This document shows, in pieces, positions 32,874-41,298 of a stretch of 41,597 bases of DNA. The notes beneath the pieces are model-generated. The model saw only the letters and a list, made by a program, of their open reading frames with translations, was not told the DNA's origin and searched no databases. Source of the DNA: Christensenella sp. UBA7703 (GTDB lineage: Bacteria; Bacillota; Clostridia; Christensenellales; CAG-138); NCBI GenBank assembly GCA_002482505.1, contig DLGD01000027.1, forward strand, positions 1 to 41,597, written 5' to 3'. Position 1 is the first letter of the stretch. Each line of letters begins with the position of its first letter. The position numbers were made by a program, and so were the translations under genes.

Positions 32874-33635
32874 TCAGTGCCCCAGCACGTGTGAGATATC
32901 TGCTGCAGCTTCGATGATGAGTTGCATGGCACGCTGAAATTCGGGCGATTCAACCGAGTGGAACATACTTACAACTGCGATGGAGTAAGTGGCCTCACCG
33001 GCATGGTTGAGGATTGGCGCCGCAACAGAGTGCAGACCGATGTGAAACTCGCTGTTATCAATCGCATAGCCGCGCTCGCGCGTTATATGCAGCTCCGCTT
33101 CAAGCGCTTCGATCGAGTGAATAGTGTGGGGAGTGTAGATTTGCATTCCACGCTCACGTATGATGTGCCGTACCTGCGACGAGGAGAGATAGGAAAGCAA
33201 AATTTTACCCTGTACCGTGCAATGTGCCGGAAGCCGGGAACCGACTTTTGAGACCACGTGAAATGCACTCGTAGATTCCAAAAAGCTCATGATGAGCGCT
33301 TCTCCACGGCTTAATACCGCGAGGCACACGGACTCGTTCAGTTCGTTTGCAATGTTTTGCATATAGGGCCTTGCGATTGCGGCAACATTCCAATTGTTGC
33401 TGATGGCACAACCCAGTTCGAACAACCGAATGCCGAGCTGATACCGGCCGTCCTGCATGGATTGCTCCACCATGTCGTTTGCGCGGAGGGTAGCGAGCAG
33501 GCGATGGATGGTACTTTTCGCAAATCCGGTTTGGTTGGAGAGCTCTTGCAACGACATGGCCTGACTGGAAGCGGCAAGCGTATTGATCAGCTTGATTGCT
33601 TTTTCAATCGATTTTACTTCCTCGGTTGCAGGCAT
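32874..33635 (-). CDS. IclR-family transcriptional regulator
   Basis: The 253-residue protein has the IclR winged helix (SIEKAIKLINTLAASSQAMSLQELSNQTGFAKSTIHRLLATLRANDMVEQ) and the C-terminal effector domain (GSRLPAHCTVQGKILLSYLS; RERGYAIDNSEFHIGLHSVAAPILNHAG). AAAGGAG precedes the ATG by 8 bases. It lies 41 bases behind the deaminase-like gene and probably shares its transcript. The paired palindromes at 35026-35061 and 35428-35463 are its likely binding sites. Confidence 0.93.
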   Translation of the reverse strand: MPATEEVKSIEKAIKLINTLAASSQAMSLQELSNQTGFAKSTIHRLLATLRANDMVEQSMQDGRYQLGIRLFELGCAISNNWNVAAIARPYMQNIANELNESVCLAVLSRGEALIMSFLESTSAFHVVSKVGSRLPAHCTVQGKILLSYLSSSQVRHIIRERGMQIYTPHTIHSIEALEAELHITRERGYAIDNSEFHIGLHSVAAPILNHAGEATYSIAVVSMFHSVESPEFQRAMQLIIEAAADISHVLGH

Positions 33636-33676
33636 AAGCGTCGCTCCTTTCAGTGTGACCCGTGTACAAAGGGAGA

Positions 33677-34915
33677 TTATTTGAGCGTCGCGGTTTTGCT
33701 AAAGGACGCAATCACGCGGCCGTTCTTGATGATGTAGGGCCTTGAGGCACGGGTGCGCAGCGCTTCTTGTACATTCGGCGCGTCAATGATGTTTAGATCT
33801 GCCGAATTGCCAACCGCGATGCCGTAGCGTTCATCTGGAGCAAAGATACGCGCACTGTTTTTGGTTAGCATATCAAAAATCAAGCCCGCAGTCTTTGGCG
33901 TATTATACTGTGCAGTATACGCTCCTACAAGACCATAGTCCAGAGGGTCTCCCGTTCCATAGAGATGGAACCCATCGCAGATGGTATCTTGCGCCGTGGC
34001 AACGTTAATGCCCATATCCACCATTTCGCGAATGCGGGTGACGCCGCGGGTGCGTGGTTCCTGATCGATACCCATGATTGCCAGAACCTGGGTATTGGTA
34101 CAGATATTCACATCCGCCTCGCGGAGCAGTTTCATCACTTTGATGGCATGCGATTGGTTTTGATAGGTGATGGATGTGCAATGCCCGCCGGTCACGCGAC
34201 CACCCAGGCCTTTTTGGAGCGTCAACCATGCGGTATACTCCAATGTACGATCGAACATATCCTTGGACTGGTCGATGTGCATATCGATCAGGCAACCGTA
34301 TTTTTCGGCGATTTCAAATACGAGATCAACATGTTTGCGTTTGAGTTCGTCCAGCCATTCTGCCGCCGGCATGCCGCCCGCTATATCGGCGCCCATCTCC
34401 ATCGCTTCCCACATGAGGCGCTCCGTTCCCTCGTTGCAATAGATGCCTTCTTGCGGGAAAGCAACCACTTGGAGGTCGCAAATATCCTTTGTTTCTTCTT
34501 TGGCGGCAAGAACGCCCTCCAGTCCTACCAAGTTTGCCATGTTATCAATATCGACATTGGTGCGCAGCTTGGTCGTGCCATACATAACACATTCCCGAAT
34601 TGCGCGTACCGCACGTTGTTTGACGTCTTCAACGGTATAATCACGCTTGATTTGCTGCATGATGCGGATGGAATCCTCGAGTGTTTCAAGGGAACTTTCG
34701 CGTCCGCCGATTGCGGTATATGCTTTGTCAAAATGCATGTGAGTATTGACAAAGGTTGGGGTAGCGAGCATACCTTTTGCATCGATGATTTCGATGCCCG
34801 AAATCTGGTCCGCCGCGATATTAGGCCGAATTTCCAGATAGCGCCCGTCATCTCCAATCAAGATATCCTGCGTATGCGTGAAGCCACGGATCATTGCGTT
34901 TTGAATCAAAAGCAT
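33677..34915 (-). CDS. Cytosine deaminase-like amidohydrolase
   Basis: The 412-residue metal-dependent hydrolase has FVNTHMHFDKA (HxH), LRTNVDID, LIDMHIDQSKD, RVTGGHCTSI and AQDTICDGFHLYGTGDPLDYG, the order seen in cytosine deaminase and related atrazine-pathway amidohydrolases. It would deaminate or hydrolyse a nucleobase-like ring. ATG at 34915 is chosen because AAAGGGAAG precedes it; a TTG seven codons upstream overlaps that site. The divergent BMP-type importer supports a nucleoside/nucleobase salvage role. Confidence 0.83.
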   Translation of the reverse strand: MLLIQNAMIRGFTHTQDILIGDDGRYLEIRPNIAADQISGIEIIDAKGMLATPTFVNTHMHFDKAYTAIGGRESSLETLEDSIRIMQQIKRDYTVEDVKQRAVRAIRECVMYGTTKLRTNVDIDNMANLVGLEGVLAAKEETKDICDLQVVAFPQEGIYCNEGTERLMWEAMEMGADIAGGMPAAEWLDELKRKHVDLVFEIAEKYGCLIDMHIDQSKDMFDRTLEYTAWLTLQKGLGGRVTGGHCTSITYQNQSHAIKVMKLLREADVNICTNTQVLAIMGIDQEPRTRGVTRIREMVDMGINVATAQDTICDGFHLYGTGDPLDYGLVGAYTAQYNTPKTAGLIFDMLTKNSARIFAPDERYGIAVGNSADLNIIDAPNVQEALRTRASRPYIIKNGRVIASFSKTATLK

Positions 34916-34988
34916 TTGTGTTTCTTCCCTTTCCAAATTTGTACTGGTTCATCGTCCGGGATCATGTTGATCAACCGGTTTCTTTTAG

Positions 34989-35016
34989 TATATCGGTTTT
35001 GACTGAAAGGACAAGA
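34989..35016 (-). promoter_or_regulatory. Promoter of the deaminase-IclR operon
   Basis: On the minus strand TTGTCC (35011-35016), 16 bases, TATACT (34989-34994). The palindromes at 35026-35061 lie directly upstream of the -35, about -45 to -80, a position that suits an activator. Confidence 0.55.
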
Positions 35017-35025
35017 ATTTGCGTT

Positions 35026-35061
35026 CCGAATTACGGAATTGTCGTTTCGAAAAACGGAACG
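35026..35061. promoter_or_regulatory. Paired operator, copy A (probable IclR site)
   Basis: TTCCG-AATTA-CGGAA (35026-35040) is a perfect gapped palindrome. TTTCG-AAAAA-CGGAA (35047-35061) is a near-palindrome of the same form. Their centres are 21 bp apart, two helical turns. Confidence 0.7.
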
Positions 35062-35427
35062 TTCAATGCCGAGATGCGGCGTTGTTAAGAGAACGAAAAA
35101 AACTTATGGATGCGTTTATTGAATAAGTAGAGTCTCCTATGTCCGCTGAAAAATACCAACTTCAAGCAAAAAAACGACTCTGCTGCGAGCGATGCCGCAA
35201 CTAGATGAAGAACGGGATGATTTTGATGAAATAGTGCGTCGCAGGGAATCATTTGTCTTCGACTGATCAATTGCGCGGATAAAAACAGGGTTTCTGCACG
35301 GGGGAGGCGTGGGATTCGATAGAGACCGTCATGCGCACTCAATTCCCCTATGAAACAGGTTTTTTTCAGCTTTGGCGGCCGTATTTTTATTGATGTTTTA
35401 TGAAAAGTGAGATGCGCTTGGCTGGCG
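35062..35427. other. Spacer between the two operator pairs, no gene seen
   Basis: An open frame of 85 codons on the minus strand (35085-35342) has no ribosome site or recognisable domain. The stretch may be a remnant of a gene or of a duplication that brought the second operator pair. Confidence 0.35.
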
Positions 35428-35463
35428 TTCCGAATTACGGAATAATTATTCCGCTAAACGAAA
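35428..35463. promoter_or_regulatory. Paired operator, copy B (probable IclR site)
   Basis: TTCCG-AATTA-CGGAA (35428-35442) is identical to copy A's first palindrome, with 19 identical bases including flanks. TTCCG-CTAAA-CGAAA (35449-35463) follows with the same 21-bp centre spacing. It is 402 bp from copy A and in the same orientation. Confidence 0.7.
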
Positions 35464-35612
35464 TGAAAAAATGAATTCGAACTCCAGCAATCCTTCATTG
35501 TTTTGCAGGAAAATAGGTGATATAGCGTCATAAAATGCAGAATATCCTGCAATATCGACAAAAACACCCTGAAAATTGCAGTTTTCGATGCTGCTTGTTT
35601 TCACTTTTCAAA

Positions 35613-35641
35613 TTGACAGGTTGAAAATGTCCAAATATAAT
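35613..35641 (+). promoter_or_regulatory. Consensus promoter of the BMP transporter operon
   Basis: TTGACA (35613-35618), exactly 17 bases, TATAAT (35636-35641): a perfect vegetative promoter. It lies about 290 bases before the BMP start codon. Confidence 0.85.
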
Positions 35642-35647
35642 AGTCTT

Positions 35648-35927
35648 GTTTGAAGAACACAAGTTCAGCAGTGATGAATTGAAATTCAGAGTTTGATGAA
35701 ATCATACTGGTTCGCTCAACCGTGTAACTTCTGACTCACACCTCGAAAGAGATCATTTCTTAGTACGTTCTGTGTGCCCAATAGCAGCTGTATCCTGCCC
35801 GTCAAGTCAACATTGTTCTCCAGCTTTATTTCTTGGTTGTTTGTTTTATATTGCTATCCATGGCTTGAAGGATTTGCTCGTATGCAAATCTTTTTGCAAA
35901 TAGAACATTTATGGAGGAACGCATCTG
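35648..35927 (+). promoter_or_regulatory. Long 5' leader of the BMP operon with attenuator-like end
   Basis: About 280 untranslated bases contain several small hairpins (for example GAATT/AATTC, GGTT/AACC). I looked for the conserved elements of purine riboswitches and did not find them. The leader ends in a terminator-type hairpin just before the ribosome site, so regulated read-through is plausible. Confidence 0.5.
35871..35895 (+). terminator. Terminator-like hairpin in the BMP leader
   Basis: GATTTGC (35871-35877), loop TCGTAT, GCAAATC (35884-35890), then TTTTT (35891-35895). A second GCAAAT at 35896-35901 could pair with the same upstream arm instead, giving two exclusive structures. 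The BMP ATG is 32 bases further on. Confidence 0.6.
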
Positions 35928-37010
35928 ATGAAAAAAGTACTTGCATGGTTACTTGTCCTGTTGATGGCCCTTTCAACAATGGGTTGTTCAGCGCCTGCCC
36001 CCGCTGCAACGGAAGCGCCCGCAGAGCCCGCGGCGGAAGCCCAAACCGCAACCGAAGCCCCTGCGGAAGCGGCGGCGACAGAAGCACCGGATTATTCCAA
36101 GCTTCGCATTGTAGCGCTCCTTCCCGGAACCATTACTGATAACGGTTGGAACTATATCTGCTATGACGCGATCAAACAAATCGGCGAAAAATATGGCTGC
36201 ACGGCCGAATACATTGAGAATATCGCCGTTTCCGACATGGGAGAATATCTCAACATGTATGGCGAAGACGGTTATGACATGGTTATCGTGCACGGAGCAC
36301 AGTTTGAATCCGCGGTGACGGAGATCGCGCCCAATTATCCCAACACAAAGTTCTGCCTCTCGTACGGGTTTAAAATTGACGGCTCCACCGATGCGAATCT
36401 CAAGGACATCTCGAACCTGGCTTATGTAGGGCCGGTCGGCATGGGCGTTGCGATTGGCGGCATCATGGGAATCCTTACCGAGACGGACAAAGTCGTCTTC
36501 CTGGGCGGCATTGAAACGCCGGCCATCGCAGATATCGTTAGCGGTATCGCTGCGGGCGTCGCTTTGACCAACCCGGAAGCGACGGCGACCACAAGCTATA
36601 TCGGAACACTGACGGATCAGGATATGGCGCGCGAAGCGGCAAATGCATTTATTGCGCAGGGATATGATGTGGTTTGTGCCTCGGCAAACAGCGCACAGTT
36701 GGGTTGTCTCTGGGCAGCAGAAGACGCGGGCGTCTATGCGCTCGGCTTCAACAGCGATCAATACGAAATCGCCCCGAACGCGGTTGTGTTGAGCGTTATG
36801 CGTAACTTCAGCTATATTTATATGAATGTGTTTGAACAGCTGGTCGCCGGCAATTGGAAGAGCGGCAAGGTCGCCTATGATTTGGATCAGCAGGGGACGC
36901 TTGTTTCCGATTGGCATGGTTGGGATCAGAAACTACCCGCGGAAAAGGTAACCGCGATCAATGAGTTTATCACCAAGCTCTTTGCAGGCGGCTACAAGGG
37001 GCAGTATTAA
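35928..37010 (+). CDS. BMP-family (PnrA/Med) nucleoside-binding lipoprotein
   Basis: The 360-residue protein has a lipoprotein signal ending MGC (Cys20), a long Ala/Pro/Glu/Thr linker (21-54), and a BMP domain: IVALLPGTITDNGWNYICYDAIKQIGEKYG, YDMVIVHGAQFESAVTEIAPNYPNTKF, KVVFLGGIETPAIADIVSGIAAGV. Proteins of this family bind nucleosides for ABC import. ATGGAGG precedes the ATG by 10 bases. It heads the importer operon. Confidence 0.94.
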   Translation: MKKVLAWLLVLLMALSTMGCSAPAPAATEAPAEPAAEAQTATEAPAEAAATEAPDYSKLRIVALLPGTITDNGWNYICYDAIKQIGEKYGCTAEYIENIAVSDMGEYLNMYGEDGYDMVIVHGAQFESAVTEIAPNYPNTKFCLSYGFKIDGSTDANLKDISNLAYVGPVGMGVAIGGIMGILTETDKVVFLGGIETPAIADIVSGIAAGVALTNPEATATTSYIGTLTDQDMAREAANAFIAQGYDVVCASANSAQLGCLWAAEDAGVYALGFNSDQYEIAPNAVVLSVMRNFSYIYMNVFEQLVAGNWKSGKVAYDLDQQGTLVSDWHGWDQKLPAEKVTAINEFITKLFAGGYKGQY

Positions 37011-37023
37011 TCACGTTCCGCAA

Positions 37024-37054
37024 CGCTGGGCGCATGAACTCCATGCGCCCAGCG
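37024..37054 (+). other. Strong hairpin after the BMP gene
   Basis: CGCTGGGCGCATG (37024-37036), 5-base loop, CATGCGCCCAGCG (37042-37054). No T-run follows. It probably stabilises the upstream binding-protein mRNA or lowers read-through to the permeases. Confidence 0.65.
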
Positions 37055-37101
37055 CTTATCAAACACTCCATCCGTTTGGCTGGAGAGAATAGCGAGAAGA
37101 T

Positions 37102-38223
37102 ATGAAGAGACAAATACCATCGCAGGCGCGGCGCGCTCTTTCGCCGGCGCCCAATTCAAAAGGTGCGGATATTCTGCGGCAAATGCTCGTGTCGGTATCT
37201 GCGATCGTGATAGCGCTTTTACTTGGGATGGGTCTCATCTCGTTGATGAAGATCAGCCCGGTCAAAGCGTTTTCGGCGTTAATTGAAGGTGCTTTCAGCA
37301 GCAAGAACGCGTTGAGCGAAACGTTGGTCAAGCTCACGCCGTTGCTTTTCACCGGCATCAGCTATGCGCTTGCCAGCCGTTGTGGGTTGACCAACCTCGG
37401 TATGGAAGGGCAGATGTATATCGGTGCGCTCTTTTCTTCTTATGTTGGTATCAATGTCAGCGGCCTGCCGCCGATTTTACATGTTTTGCTTTGTATTGCC
37501 GCGGGTTTCGTCGGCGGTGGGCTCTGGTGCCTGATCGCTGGTGCACTGAAGGTCTGGTTCGGCGCAAGTGAAATCATCGTTACGGTTATGCTCAATACCG
37601 TTGCGATTTATTTGATTGAGTTTATGGTAACCTCCGGTCCCATGCTGGAACCGCCGGGAACCGTAACCGGACAGAGTAGCCCCATTTTGGATAGTGCACG
37701 CCTAGCGACACTGATTCCTGGAACCCGTTCGCACTGGGGCTTTATTTTGGGCTTAATCTGTATCTTCCTCTTCTGGCTCTTTTTGTGGAAGAGCAAGAAG
37801 GGATACGAAGTGCGCGTTTCCGGCTATAACCTTCAGGCTGCCGCGTATTCCGGAATTGACACGAAAAAGAATATTCTGTTGGTGACCTTCCTCGCGGGCG
37901 GCGTAGCCGGCCTTGCAGGCGTGAGTGAGGTGCTTGGCGTGCAGGGGCGTCTCTATGCGCTCTTTTCGCCGGGCTACGGGTTTGACGGCATCGCCGTCGC
38001 GCTCATCGGTATGAATTCTCCCATCGGAATTATCGTTGGGGCGCTGCTCTTTGGTGCATTCCGCGCCGGCGGAAACCGCATGCAGATGCGCGCTCAGGTA
38101 CCGGATGCGATTGTAAGCGTGATTCAGGCGTTTGTTATCATCGCCGTCGTCGCAAGCCAAATGCTGCTTGAGATCTGGAATGAACATCGCCTGAAAAAGC
38201 AGCAGGAAAGTAAGGAGGCGTAA
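37102..38223 (+). CDS. Nucleoside ABC transporter permease (YufP/NupB-like)
   Basis: The 373-residue membrane protein has the BPD_transp_2 features of the BMP-linked group: GISYALASRCGLTNLGMEGQMYIGAL and FDGIAVALIGMNSPIGIIVGALLFGAFRAGG. About eight to ten hydrophobic segments. A basic 25-residue N-terminal tail precedes the first one. The ribosome site is weak (GAGAA). It makes a heterodimeric channel with the next gene. Confidence 0.92.
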   Translation: MKRQIPSQARRALSPAPNSKGADILRQMLVSVSAIVIALLLGMGLISLMKISPVKAFSALIEGAFSSKNALSETLVKLTPLLFTGISYALASRCGLTNLGMEGQMYIGALFSSYVGINVSGLPPILHVLLCIAAGFVGGGLWCLIAGALKVWFGASEIIVTVMLNTVAIYLIEFMVTSGPMLEPPGTVTGQSSPILDSARLATLIPGTRSHWGFILGLICIFLFWLFLWKSKKGYEVRVSGYNLQAAAYSGIDTKKNILLVTFLAGGVAGLAGVSEVLGVQGRLYALFSPGYGFDGIAVALIGMNSPIGIIVGALLFGAFRAGGNRMQMRAQVPDAIVSVIQAFVIIAVVASQMLLEIWNEHRLKKQQESKEA

Positions 38224-38227
38224 GCAT

Positions 38228-39154
38228 ATGGACTTTCTGAATACTCTTGCAGGCTGGATTGCAACCGATCTTCGTCTTGCAACGCCGCTCCTCCTTGCCG
38301 GGCTTGGGCTTGTGATTATGAACCGCGCGGGCATACTGAACATTGGCGCCGAGGGAACGATGCTGATCGCCACGTTGATGGCGGTCGTGGGCTCCTATTA
38401 CAGCGGAAGCGTTTGGATCGGCATGTTGTTCGCCATGGTTTCCGGCGCGTTGGTTGGGTTCCTGTTCTCGCTTCTGACTGTGACGCTCCGTGCCAATCAG
38501 GTTGTCGTTGGCGCCGCGATCAATATCCTAGGAAGCGGCCTTTCGGCAACACTGTTTCGCATCCTCTTTGGCGTAAGTTCCAATGTGCCGCTGATCGATG
38601 TGTTCCAACCGCTGAATATTCCAATTCTGGGGGACATCCCGTTTTTCGGCACCGCGTTTTTCCAGCAGATGCCTGTGGTTTACATCGCTTTCCTCATGGT
38701 CCCGATGGTATCCTACTATCTGTTCCGCACGCAATCCGGACTGAATCTGCGAGCCGTTGGTGAAAATCCGAAGGCCGCAGATACGTTGGGTATCAGCGTA
38801 TACCGGACGCAGTATGCCGCAATTGTCATCGGGAGTATGATCATTGCCATGGGCGGCGCGTTCATGTCCACGGGCCTGACCAAATTCTTTTCGGAAGAAA
38901 TGGTTTCCGGGCGTGGATTCATCGCGCTTGCCGCGGTTATCTTCGGGCGTTATAAGCCACGCGGTGTCATGTTTGCGGCAATCGTCTTCATGGCTGGAAC
39001 GGTTACCGCCAACACGCTGCTGGCATCGTCCTCGCAGATTCCATATCAATTCCTCACGATGCTGCCATACATCCTGACGGTCATCGTTCTGGCAACGTTT
39101 GCCCGCAGCGCAATTGCACCTGCTTCGCTTGGCAAACCCTATAAGAGAGGTTAA
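38228..39154 (+). CDS. Nucleoside ABC transporter permease (YufQ/NupC-like)
   Basis: The 308-residue membrane protein is the second BMP-type permease: LLLAGLGLVIMNRAGILNIGAEGTMLIATLM near the N-terminus and GRGFIALAAVIFGRYKPRGVMFAAIVFMAG near the C-terminus. AAGGAGG precedes the ATG, and the gene starts 4 bases after the previous stop, showing tight coupling. Confidence 0.93.
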   Translation: MDFLNTLAGWIATDLRLATPLLLAGLGLVIMNRAGILNIGAEGTMLIATLMAVVGSYYSGSVWIGMLFAMVSGALVGFLFSLLTVTLRANQVVVGAAINILGSGLSATLFRILFGVSSNVPLIDVFQPLNIPILGDIPFFGTAFFQQMPVVYIAFLMVPMVSYYLFRTQSGLNLRAVGENPKAADTLGISVYRTQYAAIVIGSMIIAMGGAFMSTGLTKFFSEEMVSGRGFIALAAVIFGRYKPRGVMFAAIVFMAGTVTANTLLASSSQIPYQFLTMLPYILTVIVLATFARSAIAPASLGKPYKRG

Positions 39155-39166
39155 GGAGGCGACAAT

Positions 39167-40747
39167 ATGGCAAACGTTTTGGAAATGAAGAATATCTATA
39201 AAATATTCCCCGGCGTTGTGGCGAATGCCGATGTCAATCTGGAGGTTCGCAAAGGTGAGGTTCACACACTGCTCGGTGAAAACGGGGCGGGAAAGAGCAC
39301 GCTGATGAACTGCCTCTGCGGGCTGTATCGGCCCACGAGCGGGGATATCTATATCGATGGCAAACAGGTCGAGTTTAGTTCGGCAAAGGGCGCGATGGCG
39401 ATGGGAATCGGCATGGTACATCAGCACTTTATGCTGATTCCGACAATGACGGTGACGGAAAACATCCTGATCGGCTCCAAGGACTATGGCGCAATTCGCC
39501 TTGACCTGAAGACCGCCGCAAACAAGATTGCTGCGCTTGCCGAACAATACCACATGAATATTGACCCGAATGCAAAAGTTGGTGACCTGTCGGTTGGGGC
39601 GCGTCAGCGCGTGGAGATCATTAAGGCGTTGTTCCGTGGCGCGAGGATTCTGATTCTTGACGAACCAACGGCCGTCCTGACTCCGCAGGAAACGGCGGAG
39701 TTGTTTCTGATGATCCGCAGCCTGACCAAAAACGGATTCTCCGTGCTATTCATCAGCCATAAACTCAACGAGGTGAAGGAGATTTCCGATCGCGTAACGG
39801 TTCTGAGGCAGGGCCGTACATTTGGTACCTATGACATTGGCGAGTGTGATGCCTGCGATCTTGCGCGGTTGATGGTGGGACGCGACATTAACTTTACTAT
39901 CGAGCGCAAGGAGCAGGGAGACACGCGCGGCATATTGACCATCGAGAATCTTTCGCTGGACTGCGAGGGTGGCAAAAAAACGTTGGACGAGGTGAGCCTG
40001 ACGGTTCACGCAGGCGAGATCCTTGGTATCGCAGGTGTTGACGGAAACGGTCAAAGCGAACTGGTTGAGTGCCTGACGGGACTGCGCAAAGCCGGCAGCG
40101 GAAAAGCAAGTTTCCGCAATATGGATTTGCTAAGTAGTTCGACGAGAACCATTATGTCCAATGGCGTTTCGCATATTCCACAGGATCGTCAGAAAACTGG
40201 CCTGGTCATGCAGATGACGCTTGCGGAAAATATCATCCTGCAGGATTATTATCGCCCTGCCTTTGGCAAAGGCGGTATGATCAGTCGGCGTTCGGTGGAA
40301 GAATACAGCGATAGATTGATACACGACTTTGGCGTAAAGACGCCCGGCCGCGAGGAGCTCGCGCAGAATCTTTCCGGCGGAAACCAGCAAAAGGTAATCA
40401 TTGCCCGTGAGATCAGCCGTAAGCCGGAGTTGCTCATCGCGATGCATCCCACGCGCGGGCTGGACGTTGGCGCAATCGAATATATTCATAAAAAAATCAT
40501 GGAAGAGCGCGACGCAGGCACGGGCGTGCTGCTGGTATCCACGGAGATTGAGGAGATTATGAAGTTGTCCGACCGCGTAGCCGTTATGTATGAAGGGCGC
40601 GTGATGGGGATCGTTCGCCCGGCGGAGACGACGGTGCAGGAACTTGGCCTTATGATGGGCGGTATGCGACAGGGGGATGTAAACTGCCGCGCAGATCAGC
40701 AGGCGGTTGCGGACGAAATCCTGCAGAACGATATACCCGCGGAATAA
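39167..40747 (+). CDS. Nucleoside ABC transporter ATPase, duplicated domains (YufO/NupA-like)
   Basis: The 526-residue protein has two ABC domains. Domain 1: GENGAGKSTLMN, LSVGARQRVEIIKAL, LDEPTAVLTPQE. Domain 2: GVDGNGQSEL in the Walker A position, LSGGNQQKVIIAREI, and AMHPTRGLDVGA in place of the usual LDEPTRG. The Q-linker motif GMVHQHFMLIPTMTVTENI is typical of BMP-linked ATPases. AAGGAGG precedes the ATG; 12 bases from the permease stop. Confidence 0.95.
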   Translation: MANVLEMKNIYKIFPGVVANADVNLEVRKGEVHTLLGENGAGKSTLMNCLCGLYRPTSGDIYIDGKQVEFSSAKGAMAMGIGMVHQHFMLIPTMTVTENILIGSKDYGAIRLDLKTAANKIAALAEQYHMNIDPNAKVGDLSVGARQRVEIIKALFRGARILILDEPTAVLTPQETAELFLMIRSLTKNGFSVLFISHKLNEVKEISDRVTVLRQGRTFGTYDIGECDACDLARLMVGRDINFTIERKEQGDTRGILTIENLSLDCEGGKKTLDEVSLTVHAGEILGIAGVDGNGQSELVECLTGLRKAGSGKASFRNMDLLSSSTRTIMSNGVSHIPQDRQKTGLVMQMTLAENIILQDYYRPAFGKGGMISRRSVEEYSDRLIHDFGVKTPGREELAQNLSGGNQQKVIIAREISRKPELLIAMHPTRGLDVGAIEYIHKKIMEERDAGTGVLLVSTEIEEIMKLSDRVAVMYEGRVMGIVRPAETTVQELGLMMGGMRQGDVNCRADQQAVADEILQNDIPAE

Positions 40748-40804
40748 ACCCGCGCTGATTTACGCGAAGATCTAAAAATGCTTCGAACAAACAGAGGCGT
40801 AACA

Positions 40805-40840
40805 ACGCCCCAAGGGATGAACCCGCGGGGCGTATTTTAT
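40805..40840 (+). terminator. Terminator of the BMP transporter operon
   Basis: ACGCCCC (40805-40811) pairs with GGGGCGT (40827-40833), with an inner GGG/CCC, followed by ATTTTAT. Located 58 bases after the ATPase stop. Confidence 0.75.
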
Positions 40841-41298
40841 ATGCTTTATATCGAATTGACATCTGGTAGATACCGCGAAAAAGTGTGGGTTCTTTGCTTT
40901 TGCAGCACCATCAACAGCGAACGCGAGACGAGACCACAATTCTCTAAAATGAATGATATATAATTACAAACTGCATTTAGAATAAGCGAAACGATGAAAT
41001 TAAATCAATTCAGAACGAGAAAGCAGAAGTAAACTTAGAATCAGACAGAAAATATGCAGAGAATATTGCATGAATCGAGCCGATTACAGCGTCATATTTG
41101 GAAATTCGTGCAAAATGCAGGTCAGAATTGCATTATTTCTAACATCGAGCGGTGCCTCGTAAAAAGCACGTCAAAAAACATATATTATATATTTGCAAGA
41201 AATACTAGACAGGGCTTCATAACGACGATAGAATGAGGGTATCAAACCCGTCAATATTTCTAACACATTTCTTTTACAAATTGAAGGAGGCCAATCAC
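40841..41298. other. AT-rich intergenic stretch
   Basis: No gene is supported. Two ATGCA...TGCAT inverted repeats lie at 41054-41071 and 41115-41133. The last 20 bases hold the ribosome site of the next gene (AAGGAGG, 41284-41290). Confidence 0.4.

Noticed and set aside
32552..32953. Minus-strand open frame of 133 codons behind IclR.
   Set aside because: It overlaps the IclR 3' end and reads through a strong terminator; no family resemblance.
33965..35002. Plus-strand open frame of 345 codons.
   Set aside because: It is antisense to the deaminase-like gene, which has clear catalytic motifs; composition is that of a shadow frame.
35085..35342. Minus-strand frame of 85 codons between the operator pairs.
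   Set aside because: No ribosome site or recognisable domain.
35648..35927. Known purine riboswitch in the BMP leader.
   Set aside because: The conserved junction and loop sequences of guanine/adenine aptamers were not found.
35988..36917. Minus-strand open frame of 309 codons.
   Set aside because: It is antisense to the BMP lipoprotein, with Arg/Cys-rich shadow composition.
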